64,000 nt of DNA from Meghimatium bilineatum (lineage: Eukaryota > Mollusca > Gastropoda > Stylommatophora > Philomycidae): the NCBI GenBank assembly GCA_034231615.1, contig CM067310.1, forward strand, positions 6,078,010 through 6,142,009. The letters run 5' to 3'. The position numbers were made by a program, and so were the translations under genes. Below the pieces are notes generated by a model. That model did no database searches. It saw only the letters and a list, made by a program, of their open reading frames with translations, and was not told the DNA's origin. This document shows positions 1 to 10,265 of the stretch, one piece after another. The first letter of the stretch is position 1. Each line of letters opens with the position of its first letter.

Positions 1-103
1 GACATCTGACTTAAGAACGATGAAGAAGAAATGCAGAAGAAAACGTCACATATCAAGATACTTTAGGATGATTAACTGAAATGAAAATAGAAGAGGAGGT
101 GAT

Positions 104-193
104 TCTTCTTCTTCTTCTTCTTCTTTCGTTCACTTGAAACATGTCTATATCTGTAATTCTGTCTCCTTAATAAAACTCACTGTATTTTGTAGT
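104..193 (-). mobile_element. Short 5'-truncated I-type LINE 3' end
   Basis: About 90 bases read in reverse match the 3' terminus of the LINEs at 16980-17765 and 36500-37470, including the (GAA)n tail, here seen as TTC repeats. It is flanked by a perfect 11-base target-site duplication, GAGGAGGTGAT, at 93-103 and 194-204. This shows true retrotransposition with extreme 5' truncation. The same insertion sits at 38014-38103 in copy B. Confidence 0.9.
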
Positions 194-204
194 GAGGAGG
201 TGAT

Positions 205-1268
205 AAAAAATATTTTCTGGGAAACTGAAACCGCACTTTGATAGGCCGCTCGATGTGTGTACAAAGGCCAGCGATATTTTTGGAACTCTAGCTGTTCAAA
301 AAATATTGTTCGAACTCGAATTTCTGGTTATCGCTAACTTGTTAAAGATGCGGGACGGAGGAACTTGCAACTACAATAGTGAACAAAGTAGGATGCTCAT
401 ATAGATTGAAAGCTGGCATGAAGTTGGTCTAGACAAATATCAAGGGAGAACAGAAACAAAGGAAGTGGTCTAGTATGGGTGTAATAGCCTATACTATCTG
501 AGAATAGTCAAGTATGTGGAAGAGGGGAGATTCCTTAAGCTGTTTGACAAAGAGAGGAAAGAAAAACTTCTGTCCACTCTAGAAAAATGAGAAAATTTCA
601 AGTTAATCCAACATGGTAATCCAAAATCATGACATATTTACATGGAACTGGGAAGAATTTCAACCATGGACAAGAAAATAGACACGCAAGATGCAGAGCC
701 AATTAAACCTCGACCATATCCCACACCCTTGAAAAATATAGGTGATATGCTAAAACATTTCTTTCACCATGGCTTCCTTATTTTGTTGTCTAAATGGTAT
801 TATAAATGAAATTATTTGCCCATATTCGACCATAATATGACAATTGAAACACTACATTGTTTTCTTTTATTGTATGCTGTGTTCTTGATAAAGAACATTT
901 AGTCGAAACGTCAAATTTTGCTTCTTGTCCTGCGTGTTTTCAATGATTCACTGAACTTCATTACCATTGATCTAAGTGTCTCTTACTATAAGAGAGACCC
1001 AGCGGGAATGTAAGGATGAACGTTTAAAAATACAACACTTTCGATCCCATATAACAAGAGAGGGGTCACTCTCACCTCAGGAAATTATAACATAATTTTT
1101 AGTACTAGGAACTTAGATACAAAGTTGGTTAACCCTTCTTTGCCCAACCCCCCCCCCCCCAATTCCCATAATGAATGTTCAAAAAATGGTCATCAAATAC
1201 CTTAGTAGAGGGAATTTCACAAGAAATCAGACGAAAGACTTTTATTGAAAAACCCGCTACTTACTGAG
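205..1268. other. Spacer without recognised gene
   Basis: No credible ORF was found. A short segment at about 885-915 contains GTCGAAACGTC after a GATAAAG motif, which resembles the hammerhead-ribozyme-like core common at the ends of Penelope-like and related retroelements. There is a poly-C run at 1148-1160. The rest looks unique apart from its copy in block B (38115-39182). Confidence 0.5.
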
Positions 1269-1544
1269 GACTTCAGTAATACTTCGTTCATTCTCAACCT
1301 CCTGCATATTAGCAGGATGTAGTCAGGAGAAAGGAATGCGTTAAGTGAAGGTTTACAGCATTGCTGCGATATCTGCACCTTTCGGCTTGAGACACCCGAC
1401 TTCAGCATGGCTTCGACCATATATGGGATGGGACATTCAACTCCATCCAATAACCTCCTTAGTCGCCTCTTGCGACATGCATGGAAGATAAACAGTGTTG
1501 CTATTCTTTGCTCCCTTCTCGGGCCCAGGACACACATGAGTGAG
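1269..1544 (-). mobile_element. SINE-A, nearly full length
   Basis: This 276-base element is in reverse orientation and is flanked by a 9-base target-site duplication, CTTACTGAG (1260-1268 and 1545-1553). It matches the family at 18096-18373, 31913-32186 and 59689-59966. Its 3' end lacks the (GAA)n tail seen in younger copies. The counterpart in block B is 39183-39458. Confidence 0.85.
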
Positions 1545-1688
1545 CTTACTGAGAACGTATTTAATGTCCTGAACACTCCCCCCCCCCTCCGCAGTTTTCA
1601 AAAAGAATCCAAGTGATTAGCTTTTGTGGGCGTGTACTCCCCCTCAATTCTTTCTAAAAGTTGTATTTACGGACCTGTTTTTCCGTAC

Positions 1689-2765
1689 AATCGATTGAAC
1701 AGTTTACTAAAAGTTCAGACCAGGCCCTAGGTCAAACTACCAGTTCCCCACAGGATAGACTGGTCATTAGGCCACACAATACGACCCGATGTAGCCAACG
1801 GGAGTAACATACAAGGTTGAAAAGAGCGTGTCTTGGATTACCAAGACACATTCACCAGCTAACTAGCTAAAACACAATACGTGCAATAGTTGATTTCCCA
1901 GGAATATCATTGGGAGGACATAACATAAATAATTTGAGATACGCGGATGGCACTGTTCTGATTGTCAAAAGCGAGGAAGACTTTCAAGGTTTAATTAATG
2001 TAGTAGTCACAGAAAGTAAAGAGAAAGGCCTCTTTCTAAACATAAAAAACCCTATAAGTAATGGTTATTTCAAAGAATCAAACTACCACACCTTGCAAGA
2101 TCAAAGTGAATGATATAGTATTAAAACAGGTTCACCAATTCAAATATATAGGTATAATGATTTCAGCAGATGGAAGTAGTTCAACAGAAATAAGAAGCAG
2201 AATAGGGCATGCAACATTTTTCAAACAACATTCAGAAAAATGAAAAATATATTGTGTAACATGACCGTGTCATTAGAGGGGAGGAAGAGAGTTCTGCAGT
2301 GCTATATAACCCCTATACTAACATATGGGTGCGAATCTTGGACAATAAACAAACTGGAAAGTGGAAAATTAGAGGCAATAGAAATGTGGTTCTACAGAAG
2401 AATGCTGCGAATACCATGGGCTGCCAGAAAAGCTAATGTGGAGGTTTTAAAAGAGCCAAATCTGAAACGGACCTTATTCAATAATATAAGAAAAAGACAA
2501 TCTTCATTTTTTGGCAACTTCGTGAGACAGGGGGGTTTGTAGAAAATAGTAACAACAGACAAGATTGAAGGCAACAGAGACAGAGGAAGACAGCGTGAGA
2601 AAATATTAGACAGTTTGACAACCTGGCACGACAGGGAAACAACGATTTTGATACATCATGCTAGAGATAGAGAGCTGCGAAGAGCCATGATCGCCTACGC
2701 CTGCCGGCATGGCACCTGATGATGATGAACTAGCTAAAAATCGATTGAACAGTTTACTAAAAGTT
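1689..2765. repeat. Nested insertion bounded by 27-bp direct repeats
   Basis: A perfect 27-base direct repeat, starting AATCGATTGAACAG, occurs at 1689-1715 and 2739-2765. Between the repeats lie about 145 bases of unrecognised sequence and then the RTE fragment 1873-2727, which has its own 12-base duplication. The simplest reading is an older insertion with a long target duplication, later hit by the RTE element. The same structure is present in block B near 39600-40680. The outer element family is not recognised. Confidence 0.6.
1873..2727 (+). mobile_element. RTE-type LINE, 5'-truncated (reverse transcriptase C-terminal half)
   Basis: Broken reading frames encode the end of a reverse transcriptase and the C-terminal region of an RTE or BovB-like LINE. 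Visible blocks are a YAD-G box (LRYADGTVLIVKSEED), then FKYIGIMISADGSS, then YGCESWT and EMWFYRRMLRIPW, each typical of this clade. The usual second D of the YADD active site is G here, so it is inactive. At least two frame changes split it into short ORFs (1910-2113, 2061-2243, 2240-2542). The 3' end is GGCACC followed by a (TGA)n tail. A perfect 12-base target-site duplication, AACTAGCTAAAA, lies at 1861-1872 and 2728-2739. The block B copy at 39788-40642 has the same defects. Confidence 0.9.
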
Positions 2766-2768
2766 TTG

Positions 2769-2976
2769 TAGTTAATGCAATGTAGTTAATGTAATGTAGT
2801 TAATGTAATGTAGTTAATGTAATGTAGTTAATGTAATGTTAATGTAGTTAATGTAATGTAGTTAATGTAATGTTAATGTAGTTAATGTAATGTAGTTAAT
2901 GTAATGTAGTTAATGTAATGTAATGTAGTTAATGTAATGTAATGTAGTTAATGTAATGTAATGTAGTTAATGTAAT
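2769..2976. repeat. 14-bp satellite
   Basis: A tandem array of the 14-mer GTAGTTAATGTAAT, with shorter variants where the second half alone is repeated. It directly follows the 27-base repeat of the nested insertion. The copy in block B (40683-41082) is about twice as long. Confidence 0.95.
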
Positions 2977-3051
2977 GAAGTCAGAATATTCTATAAACCC
3001 CCCCCCCTTTCCAACAACTAAATAGTTAAGTAAAATGTACCTCTTAAGATG

Positions 3052-3490
3052 AGGTCATCATCATCTTCAAACCCATACCCTCTTCGTGGTCGTATACATG
3101 ACCGGCTCGGGTAGAAGACCTGTTCGCTAAATTAAGTTGGACCCCATTCGTGACTTTTGTGATTAGTGTGGGGGCTTTTGATTGGTCGCTATTTACATAC
3201 ATACTTAGTTATTCCTCTAGGGTCAAAGACGGATGTCATAGATTTCCATGTCTTGTGTTTCATTGCAATTTGTTTTAGGTTTTCATTGTTTCTGATACCG
3301 ATGGTGAAGCGTTCTCTTGTAATAGTTCTACGTAAGGTCTCTCTTGGTCTTCATCGTTTTCTCTTGCCCCTTGGTGACCACACAAAGTGTGACAGGGGAG
3401 TCTTTCGGTATCCATTAGTAGCGCGTGTCCGATGTAATTCCAGCGACGCTTTCTAATATAGGCAGAACCATATTTTTGTTTTTGGTACTT
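3052..3490 (-). mobile_element. LINE 3' fragment of another family joined to the I-type LINE
   Basis: Read on the minus strand, 3275-3505 encodes the sequence IRKRRWNYIGHALLMDTERL, which matches the conserved (R)RRWxWIGHxLRM block near the C-terminus of RTE/CR1-like LINE polyproteins. It is followed by degraded sequence ending in a (GATGAT)n tail at 3052-3070. The tail type differs from the (GAA)n tail of the I-type LINEs here. It abuts the endonuclease ORF at about 3490 with the whole reverse transcriptase core absent, so the junction looks like a fusion of two elements or a large deletion. The counterpart is 41160-41600. Confidence 0.75.
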
Positions 3491-3491
3491 T

Positions 3492-4922
3492 TTAAAGTAT
3501 CGCATAGCTTAGGATGTCAGGACCTGAAGCTGTGTTTGATTTCTCACCTATTGCTTTAATTACTTCCCCTATTGTTATATCTGCATTTATATATGATGAA
3601 TCTGCATTATTTAATGGTTTAGTGTTTAGTTCCTGCAGAATTGTCTGCCGTCTATTTATCTCATTTAGGTTTAGGTTGTTATTAGCACTAACTGAGTAAA
3701 AATATTCGGCCAGTACATTAGCCTTCTCTTTATCAGTAAGTGCTGTATTTAATGCTGGCATTATGCTACGTTTGGATTTGCCTCCACTGATAGCTTTCAG
3801 TTTCTTCCATACTTCTGATGATGGCGTTCTGAAGCTTATGGTTTCACAGAAAGTTCTCCAGTGGAGTTGTTTAGCTTTAAAGATTAGTTTATTGGTTGAA
3901 TTTCTTATTTCTTTATAGTTTAGTATATTCTCTTCTGATCTCTTATATCTAGCTAGTTTGAGTGCTTTATCTCTAATTTTAATCTTCTCATCCAGTTTAG
4001 GGTTCCACCATGGAACTGGGTTTTTAGGTTTATGTCTATTTGTTCTTGTTATATTTACTGGTATAATATTATTAGGCATGTTTTCATTTGGTATATATTT
4101 TACTGCTACTTTGAGTAGTTCATTTGTGAGATCCTCAGCAAATTCTTCTACATTGTTGGTATTAATATTATTTATTCCTACTGTCATTAGCTCTGTTGTT
4201 AGTGCCTCCCAGTTGGCTTTTCTATAGTTAAATGTTGGTTTTTTGTTTACTTCACTGAGATTACATTTAGCTCTAATATTAATTTCAATTGGTAGATGGT
4301 CAGATCCACTAGCATTTAGTGTCTGCCACTTGGTTGTGAATAGGTTAGTTGTTACAATGCTCAAGTCTAAGGCTGAGTCATTGCCATTTGCTATTGGATT
4401 AATTCTGGTTATAGAACCATCATTTAAAATGACTAGGTTATTAATGTCACAAAAATCTGCTATAAGTTCCCCTGTCTTGTCTGACTTATGACTGCCCCAC
4501 ATTGTGTGGTGGGCATTGAAATCACCGACAATAAGGGTTCTCCTAGTTAGTTTTGATGTTAGCACTTCTATATCGTTGGTGGTTAGTATACCTTTAGGGT
4601 TATATATGGTTATTATTTTAGTTCCTACTGGTTTGCTATCTATGGTTACACTTATTCCTTCTATATTATTTGAGTTAAATCTTTCCCAGTCTACTATTGT
4701 ATACGATTCGTTAATAATGAAGGCAACCCCTCCACCTTTGGAGTTGTGATCATTTCTTACTATTTTATGGCCTGGAAAGTTTAGTTTTTGGTTAATATTT
4801 AGGTTTGTTTCCTGTAGAGCATAGATTACTCTCTCAGACTGATATTTAGTCATTAGAGGAGCTATATTCTGTCTCACACTGGTAACATTCCACTGAATTA
4901 TCTTTATTTGATTTTTATCCAT
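3492..4922 (-). CDS. I-type LINE ORF2, 5' part: AP-type endonuclease and linker
   Basis: This ORF of about 476 codons starts at ATG 4922 on the minus strand. Residues 1-210 are an exonuclease-endonuclease-phosphatase domain: IIQWNVTSVRQN at the start, LQETNL (metal-binding Glu), GGGVAFII, VGDFNAHHTMWG, LDLSIVTTNL and the terminal SDHLPIEI. Such an enzyme nicks the target DNA to prime reverse transcription. Residues 210-460 form the linker region with a WW-N-KLDEKI block. The frame ends soon after ASGPDILSYAIL, which is the entry to the reverse transcriptase domain; the catalytic polymerase is missing. ORF1 lies 46 bases upstream. The domain order and the RNase H copies of similar style nearby suggest the I or Jockey group. 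The block B copy is 41561-43030. Confidence 0.9.
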   Translation of the reverse strand: MDKNQIKIIQWNVTSVRQNIAPLMTKYQSERVIYALQETNLNINQKLNFPGHKIVRNDHNSKGGGVAFIINESYTIVDWERFNSNNIEGISVTIDSKPVGTKIITIYNPKGILTTNDIEVLTSKLTRRTLIVGDFNAHHTMWGSHKSDKTGELIADFCDINNLVILNDGSITRINPIANGNDSALDLSIVTTNLFTTKWQTLNASGSDHLPIEINIRAKCNLSEVNKKPTFNYRKANWEALTTELMTVGINNINTNNVEEFAEDLTNELLKVAVKYIPNENMPNNIIPVNITRTNRHKPKNPVPWWNPKLDEKIKIRDKALKLARYKRSEENILNYKEIRNSTNKLIFKAKQLHWRTFCETISFRTPSSEVWKKLKAISGGKSKRSIMPALNTALTDKEKANVLAEYFYSVSANNNLNLNEINRRQTILQELNTKPLNNADSSYINADITIGEVIKAIGEKSNTASGPDILSYAIL

Positions 4923-4968
4923 TATGGTTTATTGCTAATTGTTATTAGGCTCTGTAATTTAAGTTTAC

Positions 4969-6294
4969 TTATTGGTGTTTGGTGGTTTTGTTATGAGTGC
5001 GTTTGGAGGTTGCTGCCCGAGCCAGTGTTCTAGTTATTCTTCTGCCTGTCCGTTGTTCCTCTTCCTGGCGGTTCTCTACTATTAGTTTTAGTATGTTCCT
5101 AACTTCTCTTAGTTTCTTTGTGATCATGTCCTTCCACTCTTCTTTCTTTTCATGTTGTTCCTTCCTTTTGTCTCCTTTCCTCATTTTCTAGTTGTTTCTC
5201 AGTTTCTATTCGTTTGAGTTCTTCATTGTCCTTCTTTAATGCATTGACACTGCTGATTCCTTCCTGGATCCTTTCCAGTATAACTTTGTCTAGATGGTCC
5301 GTTTCAGCTTTCTGTCTTTCCTCGTTTGGTCCTTCAGCCTTCCGGCTGTTCTGAAGTGTACTAGGTTACTGACCAGCATTTCTTTGGCACTTTTGGTGGT
5401 TTATTTTCATTTAATTTTTGTTGTTTGACATGTTTATTTCTTAGTTCATTTTTAATTTTTTTGGCATGCAGGGCATCCTAAATATTTTGCACTATGGCTC
5501 CCAGAGCAGTTAGCACACTTTATGTTATTGTTTGCTGTTTTATAATCTTTGTCGTTCAATACAACATGGCATTGGTGAACTGAGTGGGGTCCTGAACAGT
5601 ATCTACACCTGGTACTGTTCCTGCATGTTGCCTTCGTGTAGCAAAATTGCTGGCACTTGGAACACTGAAGTACATATGGGATGTACACTTGTGTTCTCAG
5701 GGCCCCACACATGAGCATATGGGATGTACACTTGTGTTCTCAGGGCCCCACACAAGAGCATATGGGATGTACACTTGTGTTCTCAGGGCCCCACACAAGA
5801 GCACCAAATGTTGCGGAACATCATTTCCCTTATTAATGACCATGACTACTCTGCTTGTTTTTTTATTTTTATAAAGTCTTTTGGCTTTTATTATGTCCGC
5901 TTTCGGATTCTCTATTTTTAATCTGTTTAATATTTCCTGGTCATTAATTCTGGTGTCTATGCCTTTAATGACCAGTTGCATAGTCTCATTTAATATTTGG
6001 ATTTTAATTTGGTGGGCCAGTGTTGTAGTTATACTTTTATATTTATTAATTTTATTTATCACTGCCTCTGTGTGGTTGTTAGGGTTAAGAGTGACAATAA
6101 CTCATCTTCTGATTTGAATATTTTGTATCGATTTCTTATTGACTATGTTGTTGATCAGTTCTATTAAACAGTTCTTTTCTGTTTTCGATGGCTGCCCTCT
6201 GGTTGCTGCCACGTGGTTCTAATCTAGGTCTCTTTACGTAGGTTTTTTTATTTAGATTACTTTTAGTAATATTGGCATAGCTCTTACTTTCCAT
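4969..6294 (-). pseudogene. I-type LINE ORF1 (gag-like, zinc knuckles), broken
   Basis: The region starts at ATG 6294 (MESKSYANITKSNLNKK) and runs to 4969 in several frames. The middle part contains an RRM-like block (VIKGIDTRINDQEILNRLK), followed by CCHC-type zinc knuckles at 5452-5680 (CSKCQQFCYTKATC, then CRYCSGPHSVHQC, then CANCSGSHSAKYLGC), as in RNA-binding ORF1 proteins of I and Jockey LINEs. A basic, coiled-coil-like C-terminal stretch is at 4969-5184. It is broken by a 43-base triplication just before the knuckles (5672-5800), by frame changes near the C-terminus, and by a deletion of about 90 bases near 6165 that copy B (43077-44505) does not have. Confidence 0.85.
5672..5800. repeat. 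43-bp tandem triplication inside LINE ORF1
   Basis: Three near-identical 43-base units begin at 5672, 5715 and 5758, each containing GGGATGTACACTTGTG and GGGCCCCACAC. A single unit would give one continuous path into the zinc knuckles; two extra units add 86 bases and shift the frame. The same three units are in block B at 43783-43911, so the event came before the segmental copying. Confidence 0.9.
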
Positions 6295-6738
6295 TATTTT
6301 TTTATTTGGTAGTTTAAAAGGTTTTATGTTATGTTAAGGCTAAAGGTAAATGTCAACCAAATGTTCAAGAAAAAAATGTTGGCATGCCCTGAGTCACTGT
6401 ATCCCTATGATGGGCCTCAGCCTTTGGAAAACAATGCAGTTCCCCCCTCCCCAGTTATGCACAGTACATCTCTGGCTCCCTCCCAACCACATCCAGTTTT
6501 GTTAGACTATAGCTTATGACCATAAAAAATAGAAAAAAAATCTCGGTTCAGGTAATTCTGTCACCTCATCCTCGGTATATAAACAATTGCTTCTTACTTT
6601 AAAAATCAGGATACTATATTTATATCATTGATGGCTAAAATAGAAATCACTAATTTATTTAATGAAAACAAGTAACCACATGCATTGTTTATACTTCTTA
6701 ACGTTTATTCAAGAAGAATTTAGCATGTATTACGTCCT
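6295..6738. other. Spacer upstream of the LINE ORF1
   Basis: The first bases are probably the LINE 5' leader. No target-site duplication or clear element end was found. A 62-codon ORF at 6331-6519 has no recognisable similarity and no gene context, so it is not called. Confidence 0.4.
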
Positions 6739-6749
6739 ATAACACATAG

Positions 6750-7304
6750 CAGATGGCAGATGTGAAACAGAAGTTAAAAGGAGAATAGGAATGGCTAAAA
6801 GTACCTTCAATGACATGAGGAAATTACTAATATCAAAACAAATTACAAACAAGTTAAAAATGAGAATTATAAAATGCTACATCTATTCCATATTAATGTA
6901 TGGCTCAGAAACATGGACACTAAATAAACAATTAGAAGACAAAATTGATGCCTTTGAGATGTGGGTATATAGAAGAATAGGGAGAAAATAATGGAAATAG
7001 AAAAAACAAATAAAGAGGTGCTAAAAACACTGAATATGAAGAAGGAACTACTAAGAGAAATAAAGATCAGGCAAATAAAATACTTTGCACACATTAAAAG
7101 ACATGACACCTTATTGAAGACCTTACTTGAGGGTAAAGTCAAAGGGAAGCGAGCAAGAGGTAGGCAGAGATACAAATGGGAGAGTAACATCACACGATGG
7201 ACAAGTTACAGTCTAGCAGAGTGCACCACCAAGACATGAGACAGGAGATGTTGGAGATACGTTGCAGCCAACATTCGTTGCGGAGACGGCACTTGATGAT
7301 GATG
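6750..7304 (+). mobile_element. RTE-type LINE, 5'-truncated, second copy
   Basis: It encodes in two frames the C-terminal RTE region: YIYSILMYGSETWTLNKQ, FEMWVYRRIGRK, then NKEVLKTLNMKKELL, IRQIKYFAHIKRHD and GKRARGRQRYKW, which parallel the BovB C-terminus. One frame change lies at about 6990. It ends in GGCACT followed by (TGA)n. A perfect 11-base target-site duplication, ATAACACATAG, lies at 6739-6749 and 7305-7315. It diverges from the copy at 1873-2727, so it is another subfamily. The block B copy is 44961-45515. Confidence 0.9.
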
Positions 7305-7315
7305 ATAACACATAG

Positions 7316-9467
7316 AGGTCAATCTAACTTTAAAACGAAAGACATAAGTATTAGTATATGATACTATGACTCAGTTGAGTCGGTCGCCGCTGAATTTGGT
7401 TCTGTCTCGTCTGCCTTTTATTTTTTTATTTATTTACTTTTTTTAGCAGTCAACACTAATTTTGGTTGACATGTCTCTGTCTTTAATTATGGTTGTTTTA
7501 TTTTATTGCTGCTTATTTCATAATGTTTATAAAGGCCACTGTATGTTTATATATTTTTCAAGAAATGTATTAGGCCTACCCAATGATTCTTTACCTATTG
7601 AGTGATATTTTCAAGAATAACTCTAACTTGTTTGACCTTTCTTCATAAATTCATTACTATTTTATTTTGGATCAACTACGGATTAACTCCTCACCGCGAC
7701 CTTTGTTTTAGTTTCGAAGTATTACCGGTAAACATTTCTTGATCTTTTTGTTTCTGTGTTGCTCCATCCGTTGCCAGTCTATCTTCCTCTTCATTTACTG
7801 ATATGCCACAGTGGGATGATAACTAATAAGGGGGCAATAATTCGTTGAAACAAATTTATTGACAATTGTTCTTATTATCTCCCTTTGATCGAAAACGTAA
7901 AACCACTGACAGTGCTATGTATGATAGATCAGTGGTCAGTACGGCTGGTGCGGGAACCAGAAAATTGAGTAAATATTAGTTGCACTGTTATCTGACATGC
8001 ACATCGTAAATGGGGACTAAGAACGTTTTTAGGGTTGAGTTGGCTAATCCATTTCATAGACGGTCAAGTGATCCAGTGATCCAGAAGTCAAAGGATATCT
8101 TAGTCAAAAGTGTAGCTCAAGGCTGGAGATGGATTTAGCTGATATGTCAAGGCCAACTATCATTTTGAAAAACAAAATCGATGCTATAGATTCCTACATG
8201 TCTACAAGAATCATTACTTTCAATATTAAACGCATGCGGTTGCACAAATGTGGGTCCCACAAATTTCATACGAGACAAACCACCCGTGCAACAGAAAACC
8301 TTAATAGATGACATGCCGTTATATTGAGGCTCTCTTATGGAAGCTTGTATCGTGTCATCTATACAATTATATACCCCCTCTGAGTAGAAATCTCCTTCAA
8401 TAGGGATTGCACTAAGCGGAAAGCTGAAGTCCCCTGAGTATAAAAGAAAGCTCAGAAACCCATCCCACTGCACATCTAATAGGCACATCTAATGTAAGAT
8501 CTAACAGGCCGGGCAACACAAGGACAGTTTCTATTGGAAATTAAGTTTATTTAGCTACCATTGCTTTCAGATTGCTCACTAGAAACAAATTGTCAGACTT
8601 TCTTTTTTTTTAAATTCAAAATACACAGGTATGCTGTGTTGGAAATCTAATTTATTCATTATATGATTCCCTGACAGAAGACCCATGACAATCACATAAT
8701 ATTCTGAATTTATTTAATACGTCTACAGAAAATACGTTATGACCACTGATCTATGTATAAATAGATTTAAGCCTTTACACTCGCCTGTGCTTAGTGTTAC
8801 CATGCACCATATAAAAAAGAATGACAAACTCGCAAACATGATCACATTTCTCTCGTTTGTACGAAGCTATACCAAGTGTATTGATTCAAACATGTGACAC
8901 GTTCGTTATATGCCTATCAGTAAACTGGTAGAAACGGGACACGTCAAAATCAGGCGAGATATCAAACAGCGATGTGAAGCCACAAAATTTCCCACGAGTC
9001 CGTAACTAACATATATATCTGCCATTCATATAAACAAATTATATAACAAATATTTTTGTTATTTTAGTGAGAAATATGTTTTTAAAATATTGTCAAAATA
9101 TTCAAGTCAAAATAATCTGAATTTGCTTTTTAAAAAAATAATTAACACAATATATGTTTTTATATTGTGAATTTGCGTTATTGTTGAAGTAAATGTTCCA
9201 TTAAGTTTTTAAAACTCATAAATTGCAATTTCAATTTTTTTCCTCAGAAATTAAAAAAAATCGTTTTCTTGTATTAACGAAATTCTAATATGATAATTAA
9301 GAACTTGAGTCATTAAAAACTATACATTATCACTATGTATCAAAATACTTATTCTTTACTTTTTAAAAAAAAATAATTCTTCAAAAAATGCATTCTGTCC
9401 AATAAAACAAAATATTACTAAACATTAAAATACATTTAAGTGGAATCGTGTACATTTAACTGATACT
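7316..9467. other. AT-rich spacer without recognised gene
   Basis: About 2.1 kb of mostly unique AT-rich sequence. The longest ORFs (8129-8311 plus, 8147-8488 minus) overlap on opposite strands, lack recognisable domains and are copied nearly unchanged in block B, so their being open there says nothing about selection. No repeat family seen elsewhere in the window was found in it. Confidence 0.5.
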
Positions 9468-9477
9468 ACATATATTT

Positions 9478-9845
9478 TTAAAATAAACAAACTGGAAAGT
9501 GGGAGATTGGAGGCAACAGAGATGTGGTTCTACAGAAGAATGCTGAGAATACCATGGACTGCCAGAAAAACTAATGTAGAGGTGTTAAAAGAGTTAAATG
9601 CGAAACGGATCTTAATCAACAATATAAGAAAAAGGCAATCTTCTTTTTTTTGGCCACTTCATGAGACAGGCAGGTTTAGAGAACATAATCACAACAGGCA
9701 AGATTGAAGGCACCAGAGACAGCGTGAGAAAATATTAGACAGTTTGAGAACCTGGCACGGCAAAGAAACAACAACGACTTTGATACATAATACTGTGGAG
9801 CTGTGGAATGACCGCCTACGCCACCCGGCATGGCACCTGATGATG
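9478..9845 (+). mobile_element. RTE-type LINE, very short 3' fragment
   Basis: It encodes MEATEMWFYRRMLRIPWTAR at 9507 onward and TNVEVLKELNAKRILINNIR, close to the copy at 1873-2727 but less decayed. It ends in GGCACC and a short (TGA)n tail. A perfect 10-base target-site duplication, ACATATATTT, lies at 9468-9477 and 9846-9855. In block B (47690-48066) the tail is longer by three TGA units. Confidence 0.9.
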
Positions 9846-9878
9846 ACATATATTTCAGAGTTTTAAAAATGACAAAAA

Positions 9879-10265
9879 AGTCGAGTGAAGCACTTTCTAA
9901 GCAGCTCTCCTACGCCCCCGTAATCCTCTTTCGAGGCGGTATGACATAGCAGGCGCCGACATTCGAAAGCCACTCGGACGCTAAGTATAGCTCACCACTT
10001 AGCTGAGCACGTTTATGCTGTTAACATTCCGTACGACCGAAAACTTCACCCCGGTGACTTCGTCCTGTGTTAACATGTCATATGGGGAGGAACCAGCCTA
10101 GATCCCAAGCGGTACTGTGACGAGCGAGCTGACTCGACACTGGCTGAACCTTGACCCCGCGGTGGAGTCTAAGACATGCGAACGGACTACTGACACTAGT
10201 TCCCATACAAAGTCAAGAGCCAACTTTTGTATTAAGTTCCGCGGGGAACCTGAACCTTATACGGA
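9879..10265. other. GC-rich island, nature unknown
   Basis: About 390 bases with far higher GC and CpG than the AT-rich flanks, beginning with GTCGAGTGAAGCAC after an A-run (a T-run on the other strand). No ORF or known element was recognised. It contains short inverted motifs such as CTTAGCTGAG. On the minus strand it would end at the T-run, which would suit a polymerase III transcript or SINE, but no convincing A and B boxes were seen. It is copied at 48100-48485. Confidence 0.4.

Noticed and set aside
1689-2765. The 27-bp direct repeats as LTRs of a retrotransposon
   Set aside because: They are too short, lack the usual TG/CA ends, and the interior has no gag-pol.
6331-6519. 62-codon Pro-rich ORF
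   Set aside because: No similarity, no splice or promoter context, and just upstream of a LINE 5' end.
8129-8488. Host gene of 60 to 113 codons
   Set aside because: ORFs overlap on opposite strands, have no recognisable domain or splice context, and being open in both blocks only reflects recent copying.
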